Shown one piece after another: positions 1 through 11,944 of a DNA stretch of 64,000 nt. Every line of letters begins with the position of its first letter. The stretch's first letter is position 1. This DNA comes from Streptomyces radicis (GTDB taxonomy: Bacteria > Actinomycetota > Actinomycetes > Streptomycetales > Streptomycetaceae), in assembly GCF_003626575.1 (NCBI RefSeq), contig NZ_RBDY01000012.1, positions 62,001 through 126,000 on the forward strand, in the 5' to 3' direction. The position numbers and the translations under genes are program-made. The notes under the pieces were generated by a model. That model saw only the letters and a program-made list of their open reading frames with translations, ran no database searches and had not been told where the DNA came from.

Positions 1-2
1 AG

Positions 3-1466
<1,464 letters not shown>

Positions 1467-1500
1467 ACGCCCCGCGCGCGGGCGCGTTCGGCGGGCGCGT

Positions 1501-2112
1501 TCACGCGGCGGCGGGCGGCTCGGCGCCCTGGGCGTCGCGCGCGCCGGGGCCGAGCGCCGTGCGCGGGCCCTGGGGGCCCGAGCGGCTGAGCACCTGGGCG
1601 ACGGCGGCGACCACGAGCGAGACCGCGGTGCCGATCACCAGGGCGCCCCACATGCCGTCGAGCGCGGAGCCGCCCCAGTATCCGAGGGCGACGCTGTAGG
1701 AGGCCCACACGGTCTCGGCGATACCCGCGCCCAGGAGGTAACGCCCCGAGCCGTAGCGGACGATGGCGGCGGTCAGGCCCCCGATCAGCCGCCCGCTCGG
1801 CAGGAAGCGGACGCCGACGACGAACGGCAGGCCATGGGTGTGCATGCGGTCGCCGGTCCAGGCGAGGGCGGCCTTGCGCCGGGTGGTGCGGGAGAGCCAG
1901 TGGACGGCGCGCCCGCTGGCCATGCGGCCGATGCCGTAGATCGCGGCGTCCCCGGCGAGGGCGCTCCCCGCGATCACCAGCAGGACGAGGGGCAGGCTCA
2001 GCTCGCCGCGCTCGGCGAGGGCGCCCGCCGAGGCGATGAGGGCGGCGTTGGGCACCAGCGGGGGAGCGGTGGTCAGGGCCAGCAGGGCGTACATCCACAG
2101 TGCGCCGTCCAT
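1501..2112 (-). CDS. DedA-family (VTT domain) membrane protein
   Basis: A 203-residue polytopic membrane protein of the DedA/SNARE-associated family, a group linked to lipid-carrier flipping and membrane homeostasis. The N-terminal third has a re-entrant hydrophobic segment with PPLVPNAALI, followed by a GDAAIYGIGR segment and the family signature around VRFLPSGRLIGGLTAA (residues about 100-115), where the conserved Arg and Gly sit. Further hydrophobic segments follow at about 130-175. The C-terminal 30 residues are a polar, Gly/Pro/Ala-rich tail. Length is usual for the family. It is monocistronic, convergent with mmsA and divergent from the copper chaperone. Its substrate is not predictable. 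Confidence 0.8.
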   Translation of the reverse strand: MDGALWMYALLALTTAPPLVPNAALIASAGALAERGELSLPLVLLVIAGSALAGDAAIYGIGRMASGRAVHWLSRTTRRKAALAWTGDRMHTHGLPFVVGVRFLPSGRLIGGLTAAIVRYGSGRYLLGAGIAETVWASYSVALGYWGGSALDGMWGALVIGTAVSLVVAAVAQVLSRSGPQGPRTALGPGARDAQGAEPPAAA

Positions 2113-2370
2113 GCCGTATCCATTTCGTCCCGGGGCCGAGACCCCGCGGTCAGCCCAACCCGTCAGTCAAACCTGACATGTTGAAGGCCCGGCGGAAAAG
2201 GGCGTCAGGAGCATTCCCGGGACGCGCCCGGGTTCCCCCTAGGGGTGACAACGGAACGCCGCGCCCCGCGATTCCCGGCCACCGGACACGCCGGGTGCCG
2301 ATACGCGATACCCATACCCCCATGGGGTATGCTGCTGACGCGGGGGCGCACCCCAGGGAAGGAGAGCAGT
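2113..2370. other. Divergent intergenic region between dedA and copZ
   Basis: About 258 bases separate the divergent dedA and copZ starts. The only clear element is the CsoR-type palindrome at 2314-2330. No additional ORF with convincing codon bias or ribosome-binding site is seen. Confidence 0.6.
2314..2330. promoter_or_regulatory. CsoR-type copper operator upstream of copZ
   Basis: A perfect inverted repeat, ATACCCC then a CAT centre then GGGGTAT, ends 40 bases before the copZ ATG. G/C-tract palindromes with TACCC...GGGTA arms are the known binding-site type of the copper-sensing repressor CsoR in actinobacteria. The position fits an operator overlapping the copZ promoter, implying derepression by Cu(I). 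The csoR gene itself is not in the window. Confidence 0.75.
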
Positions 2371-2583
2371 ATGAGCACGATCACCTACCAGGTCACGGGC
2401 ATGACCTGCGGGCACTGCGAAGGCGCGGTGAAGTCCGAGATCGGCGCGATCCCCGGCGTCACCGAGGTGAAGGCCGTGGCGGCGACGGGTCTTGTGACCG
2501 TGGTGGCCGAGGCCCAGCCCGACGACGCGGCCGTGCGCGCGGCGGTGGACGAGGCGGGCTACGAACTGGTCGGCCGCGCCTGA
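2371..2583 (+). CDS. copZ: CopZ-like heavy-metal-associated (HMA) copper chaperone
   Basis: A 70-residue single HMA domain with the metal-binding motif GMTCGHC (Cys13 and Cys16), the usual size for cytosolic Cu(I) chaperones that pass copper to a P1B-type ATPase or to CsoR. The ATG at 2371 is preferred over the in-frame upstream start at 2245 because it has an AAGGAGAG ribosome-binding site 6-8 bases upstream and begins the HMA fold directly. The gene sits alone behind a CsoR-type palindrome. No copA ATPase accompanies it here, so its client is encoded elsewhere. Confidence 0.9.
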   Translation: MSTITYQVTGMTCGHCEGAVKSEIGAIPGVTEVKAVAATGLVTVVAEAQPDDAAVRAAVDEAGYELVGRA

Positions 2584-2659
2584 GCGTTGACCGAGCGTCG
2601 ACCACGCTCGGGCGCCCGAAGAAGAGCACCGCCCGAGCAAGAACACCCAGGACACGGAA

Positions 2660-2707
2660 AAGCGCCCCGCCGGCGGGTCCCCCCACAGGGCCCGGCGCGG
2701 GGCGCTT
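2660..2707. terminator. Bidirectional hairpin terminator between copZ and citrate synthase
   Basis: Perfect 11-bp arms AAGCGCCCCGC (2660-2670) and GCGGGGCGCTT (2697-2707) flank a 26-base GC-rich loop, with A residues on one side and T on the other. It lies in the gap between convergent genes and suits both directions. Confidence 0.65.
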
Positions 2708-2867
2708 CCTGCCGTCCGCTCAGAGCGTCCCCCCACGGGACCCCGGCCGGACGGCCGTCGGCGTGGATCCAGCCGAATCCGCGCCAACGTCGACCGGTTA
2801 GACCCACGGGATCATCAAAGGTTGCACACGTCGTGGTGTGACCTGCGTCACACTGTGCGGCGTGTCG

Positions 2868-4193
2868 TCACCGCTGCTCGACCGGGAGGTACTCCCGCTC
2901 GACCACGCCGGTGTAGACCTGCCGGGGGCGGCCGATCCTGGTGGTGGGGTCGGTGATCATCTCGTGCCACTGGGCGATCCAGCCCGGGAGCCTGCCGAGC
3001 GCGAACAGCACGGTGAACATGCTGGTCGGGAAGCCCATGGCCCGGTAGATCAGGCCGGTGTAGAAGTCGACGTTGGGGTAGAGGTTCCGCGAGACGAAGT
3101 AGTCGTCGCTGAGCGCGTGCTCCTCAAGGCGCAGGGCGATGTCGAGCAGCTCGTCGGACTTGCCGAGCGCGGAGAGCACGTCGTGGGCCGCCGCCTTGAT
3201 GATCTTCGCCCGGGGGTCGAAGCTCTTGTAGACGCGGTGCCCGAAGCCCATGAGCCGGACGCCCTGCTCCTTGTTCTTCACCCGGCGGATGAACGCGTCG
3301 ACATCGCCGCCGTCGCGCTGGATCGCCTCGAGCATCTCGAGCACCGCCGCGTTGGCGCCACCGTGCAGGGGGCCCCACAGGGCGTTGATACCGGCGGAGA
3401 TGGAGACGAACAGGTTGGCCTGGGAGGAGCCGACGATCCTGACCGTGGCCGCCGAACAGTTCTGCTCGTGGTCGGCGTGCAGGATCAGCAGCTTGTCCAG
3501 GGCGCTCGCCACCACGGGGTCGACCTCGTAGTCGGCGGCGGGCACGGAGAACGTCATCCGCAGGAAGTTCTCCACGTACCCCAGGTCGTTGCGCGGGTAG
3601 ACGATCGGGTGCCCCATCGCCTTCTTGTACGCGTAGGCCGCGATCGTGGGGAGCTTGGCGAGCAGGCGGATCGTGGAGATGTGCCGCTGGCGCTCGTCGA
3701 AGGGGTTGTGGCTGTCCTGGTAGAACGTCGAGAGCGCGCTGACGACCGACGTCAGCATGGCCATCGGGTGGGCGTCCGTGGGGAACCCGTCGAAGAAGCG
3801 CTTGACGTCCTCGTGCAGCAGGGTGTGCTGGGAGATCTCCTGCCGGAAGCCGGCCAGCTCGTCCACGGTGGGCAACTCACCGTTGATCAGCAGATACGCC
3901 GTCTCGAGGAACGAGCCGCGCTCCGCGAGCTGTTCGATGGGGTAGCCCCGGTAGCGGAGGATGCCCTTCTCGCCGTCCAGGTAGGTGACGGCCGAGGTCG
4001 TGGACGCGGTGTTGCCGAAGCCCGAGTCCAGGGTGATCAGCCCGGTCTGGGCCCTCAGCTTGCCGATGTCGAAACCCCGGTCCCCGACCGTGCTGTTGAC
4101 CAGGGGGTAGCGGTATTCGTCGTCGCCGTAACGCACGACCACCGCGTTGTCTGCGTTGTTGTCCGCGCTGTCGCCGTAGCGGTTTTCGCTCAC
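2868..4193 (-). CDS. gltA: Citrate synthase (type II)
   Basis: Condenses oxaloacetate and acetyl-CoA to citrate at the entry of the TCA cycle. The 441-residue product has the type II N-terminal beta-rich domain and the catalytic triad: His277 in GPLHGGANAA, His319 in GFGHRVYKSFDPRAK and Asp376 in NVDFYTGL. The GTG at 4193 is chosen because it follows a GAGG ribosome-binding site and begins the conserved SENRYGDSADN segment; an in-frame ATG at 4277 would add 28 residues of atypical sequence. This corresponds to the citA/gltA type of Streptomyces. It is convergent with copZ, and the gene read in the same direction further upstream is recD2. Confidence 0.96.
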   Translation of the reverse strand: MSENRYGDSADNNADNAVVVRYGDDEYRYPLVNSTVGDRGFDIGKLRAQTGLITLDSGFGNTASTTSAVTYLDGEKGILRYRGYPIEQLAERGSFLETAYLLINGELPTVDELAGFRQEISQHTLLHEDVKRFFDGFPTDAHPMAMLTSVVSALSTFYQDSHNPFDERQRHISTIRLLAKLPTIAAYAYKKAMGHPIVYPRNDLGYVENFLRMTFSVPAADYEVDPVVASALDKLLILHADHEQNCSAATVRIVGSSQANLFVSISAGINALWGPLHGGANAAVLEMLEAIQRDGGDVDAFIRRVKNKEQGVRLMGFGHRVYKSFDPRAKIIKAAAHDVLSALGKSDELLDIALRLEEHALSDDYFVSRNLYPNVDFYTGLIYRAMGFPTSMFTVLFALGRLPGWIAQWHEMITDPTTRIGRPRQVYTGVVEREYLPVEQR

Positions 4194-4332
4194 GTGATCC
4201 CTCACCGACGGTTGTGCCTCTTCTTCGAGGTGCCCTGACTCCCTCCACTGTCCCCCATCCGGGGCCACAATGTGCACTCGGGGTCGGCCATTGGGCCATT
4301 TTCTGGCACCGGGTGCCGCCCCTTTTCGGACA

Positions 4333-6558
<2,226 letters not shown>

Positions 6559-6880
6559 GCGTCCGACCGTAGCGCCAGGCGCCGACAGGGCGAACGGCAT
6601 GGGCGGGCACGGACGTTGGACACGGCGTTCGGCCCCGGCATCGGTCACCGCGCCCGGCAGGGCGTTCGGCCCCGGCGGCGCGCACCGGCGCGCGTGCCGA
6701 AGGGCCCGCCCCCCGCGGGCCCTTCGCCCCCCTTCGCGCCCCCCTCACCCACACCAGACCCGCGACACACCGCGATGGTTGTATGACACGGCGCGATCCG
6801 GTCACGGGACCGGCACGGGAGGGTTGCGGTCGGGGCACGGGGGAGGTGTGGATCCGACGAGTCTGGGTAGCCGCGCGCCC
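6559..6880. other. Divergent intergenic region recD2/ehuB
   Basis: This 322-base gap contains no supported gene. It holds the hairpin at 6699-6725 and, near 6779, an AT-richer TTGTATGACA stretch that might belong to the ehuB promoter. Nothing else could be recognised. Confidence 0.5.
6699..6725. repeat. Perfect 11-bp inverted repeat between divergent recD2 and ehuB
   Basis: Arms GAAGGGCCCGC (6699-6709) and GCGGGCCCTTC (6715-6725) flank five C residues. Both neighbouring genes start away from it, so it cannot terminate either one. It could be an attenuator or operator in the ehuB leader, or the terminator of an unannotated small transcript. Confidence 0.5.
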
Positions 6881-7804
6881 ATGGCTCCACCACAGAGAAG
6901 ACACGCGACATTCAGCAGGGGTACGGGAGGGATCAGCCGGCGCTCGCTCCTCGCCGGAGCCGCCGCGCTGGGCGCGCTCGGCGCGGCCGGGTGCAGCCGG
7001 GTCGCGGCCGAGGGACAGGTCGAGGGCGGTGACCTGCTCGACCGGCTCAGGGACAGCGGCTCCGTCAAGATCGGCATCGCGAGCGAGATCCCGTTCGGCT
7101 ACATCAACGACGAGGGCGAGCCCGACGGGCAGGCCCCCGCGATCGCCAAGGTGATCTTCAGGGAGCTGGGCATCGACGAGATCACGCCCGTGCCCGTGGA
7201 GTTCAGCGCGCTGATCCCCGGGCTCAAGGCGCGGCAGTTCGACGTCGTCTCGGCCGGGATGTTCATCAACCCCGACCGGTGCGCCCAGGTCCTCTTCGCC
7301 GACCCCGACTACCTCATGCTCGACTCGTTCATCGTCCCCAGCGGCAACCCCCACGGCCTCGGCACCGAGGAGGGCGTCAACCCCTACCAGCAGATAGCGG
7401 AGCAGGGCCTGCGGCTGGCCACGGGCCAGGCGTACGCGGAGATCGCCTACGCCGAGGACGCCGGGGTCACGGGACTGCTGATCCTGCCCGACCAGGTGGC
7501 CGGGCTCGAGGCGGTGCAGCAGGGCCGCGCCGACGCGTTCGCCGGGACCAACGTCACCGTCAAGACCGCCGTCGAGGGCAACGACCGCGTCGAGGCCATC
7601 GAGGCGTTCCAGCCGACGCTCGCGGGCGAGCCCGCGTACGGCGCGGGCGGCTTCGCCTTCCGGCTCTCCGAGCAGAACTTCAGGGACGCCTTCAACGCGG
7701 AGCTGCACAAGCTCAAGGACAGCGGGGAGCTGCTGGAGATCGTCGCTCCGTACGGGTTCACCGAGACGGAGATGACGGACCTGACGGCAGAGGAGCTGTG
7801 CTGA
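6881..7804 (+). CDS. ehuB: Ectoine/hydroxyectoine ABC transporter, substrate-binding lipoprotein EhuB
   Basis: Periplasmic-binding-protein-like lipoprotein for the compatible solutes ectoine and hydroxyectoine. The 307-residue product starts with a twin-arginine segment (SRRSLLAGAAA) and a lipobox LGAAGC, so it is probably a Tat-exported lipoprotein. The mature part resembles the polar amino-acid-binding family 3, including IPFGYINDEGEPDGQAP and the EhuB-like FSALIPGLKARQFDVVSAGM segment. The ATG at 6881 has only a weak ribosome-binding site. An in-frame GTG at 6848 sits directly on a GGGGGAGG run with short spacing and is an alternative. Its stop overlaps the next start (ATGA), so it is the first gene of ehuBCDA. 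Specificity is inferred from family resemblance. Confidence 0.85.
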   Translation: MAPPQRRHATFSRGTGGISRRSLLAGAAALGALGAAGCSRVAAEGQVEGGDLLDRLRDSGSVKIGIASEIPFGYINDEGEPDGQAPAIAKVIFRELGIDEITPVPVEFSALIPGLKARQFDVVSAGMFINPDRCAQVLFADPDYLMLDSFIVPSGNPHGLGTEEGVNPYQQIAEQGLRLATGQAYAEIAYAEDAGVTGLLILPDQVAGLEAVQQGRADAFAGTNVTVKTAVEGNDRVEAIEAFQPTLAGEPAYGAGGFAFRLSEQNFRDAFNAELHKLKDSGELLEIVAPYGFTETEMTDLTAEELC

Positions 7805-8550
7805 TGATGACGCAGGGGATGTTCGAGAACTACTTCCTGCCCGGCGTCTGGGTCACCGTCCAGGTCACCCTCTTCAGCGCGGCGCTCGCCGCGGTGGTCG
7901 CGCTGATCGTCGGCACGCTGCGCGCGTCGCGGCTGTGGATCGTCCGCTTCCTCTCGGGGGTCTACTTCGAGCTGTTCCGCGGGACGTCCGCGCTGATCCT
8001 GATGTTCTGGCTGGTGTTCGCGGTGCCGCTGATGTTCAGGTGGCAGTTCGCCCCGATGTACGCGGGCGTGCTCGCGCTGGGGCTGACCTACGGCGCCTAT
8101 GGCTCCGAGGTGGTGCGCGGCGCGCTCGCCGCCGTGCCGGTGGCTCAGCGCGAGGCGGGGGTCGCACTGGGCTTCACCCGGTTCCAGCGGCTGCGGAGGA
8201 TCGAACTCCCGCAGGCCTGGCCCGAGATGGTCCCACCGTTCAACAATCTGCTGATCGAGCTGCTCAAGGGCACCGCGCTGGTCTCCACGATCATGGTCGC
8301 GGACATGACCTACGCCGGGAACCTGGTGCGCATCGGCAGCAACGAGAGCGCGCCCGTCTACACGCTGCTGCTGGTGCTCTACTTCGTGATGGCCTTCGTC
8401 CTGACGCGCGGCATGCGCGTGCTGGAGCGCCACGCCAAGGCCGGGGTCGGCCAGGCGCCACCGCGTGGCGGGCTGTGGTCGCGGCTCGCGCTCCGCGAGA
8501 GCGCGGGTGAGGGCTCCGGTGCCCTGACGGCGGGGGGTGCGGCCCGATGA
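7804..8550 (+). CDS. ehuC: Ectoine/hydroxyectoine ABC transporter permease EhuC
   Basis: Inner-membrane permease of the His/Glu/Gln-type ABC importer family, 248 residues. It has about five transmembrane segments and the cytoplasmic EAA loop EAGVALGFTRFQRLRRIELPQA-type sequence at residues about 118-140, which docks the ATPase. The first of two adjacent ATG codons (7804 and 7807) overlaps the ehuB stop, indicating translational coupling. The C-terminal 35 residues are a polar, Gly-rich extension. It forms a heterodimer with EhuD. Confidence 0.87.
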   Translation: MMTQGMFENYFLPGVWVTVQVTLFSAALAAVVALIVGTLRASRLWIVRFLSGVYFELFRGTSALILMFWLVFAVPLMFRWQFAPMYAGVLALGLTYGAYGSEVVRGALAAVPVAQREAGVALGFTRFQRLRRIELPQAWPEMVPPFNNLLIELLKGTALVSTIMVADMTYAGNLVRIGSNESAPVYTLLLVLYFVMAFVLTRGMRVLERHAKAGVGQAPPRGGLWSRLALRESAGEGSGALTAGGAAR

Positions 8551-9200
8551 ACTGGGACTGGGAGGTCGTCGACGACTTCATGCCGCGCTTCTGGGACGGG
8601 CTCGCCCTGACCCTCCAGGCGCTCGTGCTCGGCAGCCTGATCGCGTTCGCCCTCGGCCTGGTGTGGGCCATGGCGCAGCGCTCGGACCTCAGGGCGATCC
8701 GCTGGCCGGTGACCGCGTTCACCGAGTTCGTCAGGAACACCCCGCTGCTGGTCCAGCTGTTCTTCCTGTTCTACGTGGTGCCGGAGTGGGGGCCCTCGAT
8801 GTCGCCCCTCACCACCGGCATCATCGGGCTCGGCCTGCACTACTCGACGTACACCGCCGAGGTGTACCGGGCCGGGATCGGCGGCGTCCCGCAGGGGCAG
8901 TGGGAGGCGGCGACCGCCCTCAACCTGCCGCGCGTGCGCACCTGGACGGCCGTGATCCTGCCGCAGGCCATCCGCAGGGTGGTGCCCGCCCTGGGGAACT
9001 ACGTCATCGCGATGCTGAAGGACTCCCCGATGATCGCGGTCATCGGGGCACTGGAAATGTTCGGAGAGGCCGAGGGCTTCAGCAACGAAACGTTCACGAC
9101 CGAGGCCTACACGATCGTCGGCGTCGCCTTCATCGTCATCGCCTATCCCGCCTCTCTGCTGATTCGCCTCCTGGAGCGTCGCCTTGTCCTCACCAGCTGA
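8547..9200 (+). CDS. ehuD: Ectoine/hydroxyectoine ABC transporter permease EhuD
   Basis: Second permease of the importer, 217 residues, with the HEQRO-family membrane domain beginning near residue 18 and an EAA loop around EAATALNLPRVRTWTAVILPQA. It also carries the EFVRNTPLLVQLFFLFYVVPEWG segment characteristic of polar amino-acid permeases. The ATG at 8547 overlaps the ehuC TGA (ATGA), and the 3' end overlaps the start of ehuA by 17 bases. This compact arrangement indicates one transcript and stoichiometric synthesis with EhuC. Confidence 0.87.
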   Translation: MNWDWEVVDDFMPRFWDGLALTLQALVLGSLIAFALGLVWAMAQRSDLRAIRWPVTAFTEFVRNTPLLVQLFFLFYVVPEWGPSMSPLTTGIIGLGLHYSTYTAEVYRAGIGGVPQGQWEAATALNLPRVRTWTAVILPQAIRRVVPALGNYVIAMLKDSPMIAVIGALEMFGEAEGFSNETFTTEAYTIVGVAFIVIAYPASLLIRLLERRLVLTS

Positions 9201-10035
9201 CACCCCGCAGACACCCGAGACCACCGACAGCCCGAGAGAGAACGGCGGCAACGGCGAGAGCCGGGCCAACGGCTCGGAGCTGGTCCGCTTCACGAACGTC
9301 ACCAAACGCTTCGGCGACGTGACCGTGCTCGACCGGCTCGACTTCCATGTGGAGACCGGGAAGCACGTCACCCTGATCGGCCCGTCCGGATCCGGCAAGA
9401 CCACGATCCTGCGGCTGCTCATGACGCTGCTCACCCCGGACGAGGGCACCATCACCGTCGACGGTGACCACCTCAACCACGAGGAGCGCGACGGTAAGCT
9501 GGTCAAGGCCGGCGAGAAGCACGTCCGCGAGGTCCGCAAGAAGATCGGCATGGTCTTCCAGCAGTTCAACCTCTTCCCCAACATGAAGGTGCTCCGCAAC
9601 GTCACCGAGGCGCCGGTCCATGTGCTCGGCCTCTCCAAGGACGAGGCGGTCGAGCGCGCCAAGGGCCTGATCGAGCTGGTCGGGCTGTCCGAGCACCTCG
9701 ACAAGTACCCCAGCCAGCTCTCCGGCGGCCAGCAGCAGCGCGTGGCGATCGCCCGCGCGCTGGCCATGCGCCCCCAGGTGCTCCTGCTCGACGAGGTCAC
9801 CTCGGCCCTCGACCCCGAGCTGGTCGCCGGGGTGCTCGACGTGCTGCGGGACATCGCCCACACCACGGACATCACCATGCTGTGCGTCACCCACGAGATG
9901 GGCTTCGCGCGCGACATCTCCGACTGCGTCATGATGTTCGACCAGGGGCGGGTCGTCGAATTCGGGCCGCCGGACAAGATGTTCAGCGAGCCGGAGCACG
10001 AGCGCACGAGGGAGTTCCTGAGCACCGTGCTGTGA
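9184..10035 (+). CDS. ehuA: Ectoine/hydroxyectoine ABC transporter ATP-binding protein EhuA
   Basis: Cytoplasmic ATPase of the importer, 283 residues. Walker A is GPSGSGKTT, the ABC signature is LSGGQQQRVAIARALAM, Walker B is VLLLDEVTSALDPE, and the switch His is in CVTHEMGFARD. The TTG at 9184 is taken as start because a CTGGAG ribosome-binding site lies about 7 bases upstream and no ATG or GTG precedes the ATPase core in frame. About 37 residues of Ser/Pro/Asn-rich leader precede the core. The gene overlaps ehuD by 17 bases and is followed by a very strong hairpin, ending the operon. Confidence 0.88.
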   Translation: MSSPADTPQTPETTDSPRENGGNGESRANGSELVRFTNVTKRFGDVTVLDRLDFHVETGKHVTLIGPSGSGKTTILRLLMTLLTPDEGTITVDGDHLNHEERDGKLVKAGEKHVREVRKKIGMVFQQFNLFPNMKVLRNVTEAPVHVLGLSKDEAVERAKGLIELVGLSEHLDKYPSQLSGGQQQRVAIARALAMRPQVLLLDEVTSALDPELVAGVLDVLRDIAHTTDITMLCVTHEMGFARDISDCVMMFDQGRVVEFGPPDKMFSEPEHERTREFLSTVL

Positions 10036-10054
10036 GGCCTTCAGGCCGTGACGC

Positions 10055-10094
10055 GGGGCCCGGTGGGTTCGGATAGCCGAACCCACCGGGCCCC
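10055..10094. terminator. Strong 18-bp stem terminator after ehuA
   Basis: Perfect 18-bp arms (10055-10072 and 10077-10094; GGGGCCCGGTGGGTTCGG and its complement) close on an ATAG tetraloop. It lies 20 bases after the ehuA stop, and no U-tract follows, as is usual in streptomycetes. It isolates the ehu operon from the following IclR gene. Confidence 0.85.
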
Positions 10095-10174
10095 GTCAAG
10101 CCCCACGTCGACCGCCCGCGCCGGCGCCGCGTTCCTCGCTAGGCTGATGCCATCCGCTCCCGCAGGAGGATCAC

Positions 10175-10933
10175 GTGGCCACCACATCAGGGAGGACCGC
10201 CCCCTACCAGTCCGTGCGTCAGGCCCTGCGCGTGCTGGAGACGGTCGCCGGGCACCCGGAGGGGCTGCGCGAGGTCGACCTCGCGCGCAGGACGGGGCTG
10301 CCGCCACTGCATCTCCCGCCGCTGCTGCGGATGTTGTGCCGCGAGGGCTATCTGCGGCGGCTGCCCGACGGCGCGTACACGGCGGGCGAGACGCTCCTGG
10401 TGCTCGGCTCGGACGCCGACCGGCGGCGGCTGCGGCACTCCAAGCTCCAGGAGGCGCTCGACGCGCTGCGCGACGCGCTCGGCGCCGCCGTCTACCTGGC
10501 GCGTTACACCGAGGGGGAGTTGGAGCTGACGCACACGTCCGACGCCCCCGGCACCCCGCTGGTCAACGAGTGGGTGGACTTCAGGTCCGCCGCCCACGCC
10601 ACCGCGCTCGGCAAGTGCCTGCTGTCCCAACTCGACCACGACGGACGCCACGACCACCTCACCCGGCACCGGGCCGCGCGGCTCACGTCGCGGACGATCA
10701 CCGACCAGCAGGCGCTGCTCGGCGCGTTGGACCGGCAGCCCGCCACCATGCCGGTGCTCGACCTCCAGGAGTACGCCGTCGGCACGCTGTGCGCGGCGGT
10801 GCCGCTGACCGCGGGCTCGACGGCGGGCGCGCTCGGGCTCTCGCTGCCGATCAGCGAGGCGCACCGGCTGCGCCGCACCGCCGAGTCCCTGGGCCGCCGC
10901 GCGGCGCCCGCGCTGCTGTCGCTGACCCTCTGA
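10175..10933 (+). CDS. IclR-family transcriptional regulator
   Basis: A 252-residue DNA-binding regulator. An N-terminal winged helix (about residues 12-70: SVRQALRVLETVAGHPEGLREVDLARRTGL) is followed by the IclR effector domain. The GTG at 10175 has an excellent CAGGAGGA ribosome-binding site. The position immediately downstream of the ehu operon suggests, but does not prove, that it controls ectoine uptake or use; it has its own leader after the strong terminator. The effector domain is somewhat shortened near its C-terminus. No operator could be identified. Confidence 0.85.
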   Translation: MATTSGRTAPYQSVRQALRVLETVAGHPEGLREVDLARRTGLPPLHLPPLLRMLCREGYLRRLPDGAYTAGETLLVLGSDADRRRLRHSKLQEALDALRDALGAAVYLARYTEGELELTHTSDAPGTPLVNEWVDFRSAAHATALGKCLLSQLDHDGRHDHLTRHRAARLTSRTITDQQALLGALDRQPATMPVLDLQEYAVGTLCAAVPLTAGSTAGALGLSLPISEAHRLRRTAESLGRRAAPALLSLTL

Positions 10934-11281
10934 ACGGCCCTGGCCCCACGCCCACACCCCGTCGCGCCAGCCCCACGGCTCGTACGCGGCCGCGCCCTCG
11001 AAGGTGTCGCCGAACACGAACAACAGCCGCCCGTCGGGCGTGCGCACCGGTATGCCGAGGTCGGTGGCCTCCATCCGGAACGCCGTGGTGAGCCCAGGGC
11101 CCGTCAGGTCGCGGACCTTGGTGACGCCGAGCGCGGCGGCCCGGCTCTCCTCGGCCCGCGCGCCGGTCGCGCCGCCCACGGCGAGGCCGCCCCCGAGGGC
11201 GGCACCGGCGGCGGTGCGCAGGAACGCGGAACGGGACATGCGGGGCGGGCGGGGGCCGCCGGGACGCTGGGGGGACGACAT
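10934..11281 (-). pseudogene. Truncated secreted protein resembling the N-terminus of DUF4185 proteins
   Basis: From ATG 11281 (or 11239) the frame encodes a basic, twin-arginine-like signal region (SRSAFLRTAAGAALGGG) ending near ATGARAEE. A mature start follows with KVRDLTGPGLTTAFRMEATD and RLLFVFGDTFEG, which resembles the first blade of DUF4185/GDTF-type secreted proteins. Resemblance stops after about 115 residues, exactly where the convergent IclR gene ends. Beyond that the frame merely runs antisense through IclR without a stop until 10187. The full family is several hundred residues long, so this is a 5' remnant of a deleted gene. Identity of the family is tentative. Confidence 0.6.
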
Positions 11282-11363
11282 GGCACCCAGGACAACGGAC
11301 GACGCGGCGGCCGTCAACACCCCGTCGGTCAACACCCCTTCGGCACAAGCCCGTTGAACGCGT

Positions 11364-11390
11364 CCGGCCCCGCCGGTGCGACGGGGCCGG
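11364..11390. terminator. Hairpin downstream of osmC
   Basis: 9-bp arms CCGGCCCCG (11364-11372) and CGGGGCCGG (11382-11390) with a 9-base loop lie just 3' of the osmC stop on the minus strand. Confidence 0.55.
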
Positions 11391-11405
11391 AAGCGCTGGG
11401 CGGGC

Positions 11406-11834
11406 TCAGTCGAGCAGCTCGGCCTCGAGCGAGATGGGCGCGCCGGCGAGGGCCTTGCTGACCGGGCAGTTCTCCTTGGCGGTCTGCGCGGCGGCGGCGA
11501 AGTCCTCCGACGAGATCCCCGGCACGCGCGCCTTCACGCTCAGCACGATGCCGGTGATGCCCTGCCCCGGCTGGAACGTCACGCTGGCCTGCGTCTGCAC
11601 CGACTCCGGCGGCGTCCCCGCGCCCGCGAGGCCGTGCGAGAGCGCCATGGAGAAGCAGGACGAGTGCGCCGCGGCGATGAGCTCCTCGGGGCTGGTCCGC
11701 CCGTTGGGGTCCTCGGCCCGTGAGGCCCAGGTGACGTCGAACTTGCCCACCCCGGAGGAGTCAAGGGAGACGTTCCCGGCGCCCTCCATGAGGGAGCCTT
11801 CCCAGTTCGTCGTCGCGATGCGTGTGGTTGCCAT
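11406..11834 (-). CDS. osmC: OsmC-family peroxiredoxin
   Basis: A 142-residue cytoplasmic thiol peroxidase of the OsmC/Ohr superfamily that reduces organic hydroperoxides. The two redox cysteines are visible: Cys60 in AAHSSCFSM and Cys123 in ENCPVSKAL. The N-terminal TTNWEGSLMEGAG is typical of OsmC rather than Ohr. Start at ATG 11834 follows a CAGGAGGA ribosome-binding site. The gene is monocistronic with a hairpin 3' to it and a tRNA upstream. Streptomyces OsmC proteins are stress-induced, but no sigma-factor promoter could be assigned. Confidence 0.92.
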   Translation of the reverse strand: MATTRIATTNWEGSLMEGAGNVSLDSSGVGKFDVTWASRAEDPNGRTSPEELIAAAHSSCFSMALSHGLAGAGTPPESVQTQASVTFQPGQGITGIVLSVKARVPGISSEDFAAAAQTAKENCPVSKALAGAPISLEAELLD

Positions 11835-11944
11835 GTGGTCGATCCTCCTGGAAGGAACCTGAACAGCAGGTCACGTACGGGTCTTACGGGCCGTACGCCT
11901 ACACGCTATCGCTGCGCGCGGTGCGTGACCGTCGCGGATCCGGG

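Noticed and set aside
2838..4238. Plus-strand ORF opposite citrate synthase, and similar long antisense ORFs throughout
   Set aside because: They mirror well-supported genes, have no family resemblance and arise from G/C-rich third positions.
11874..11897. CGTACGG...CCGTACG inverted repeat upstream of osmC as a redox operator
   Set aside because: The arms are only seven bases with a ten-base gap in repetitive GTACGG sequence, and no regulator consensus fits.
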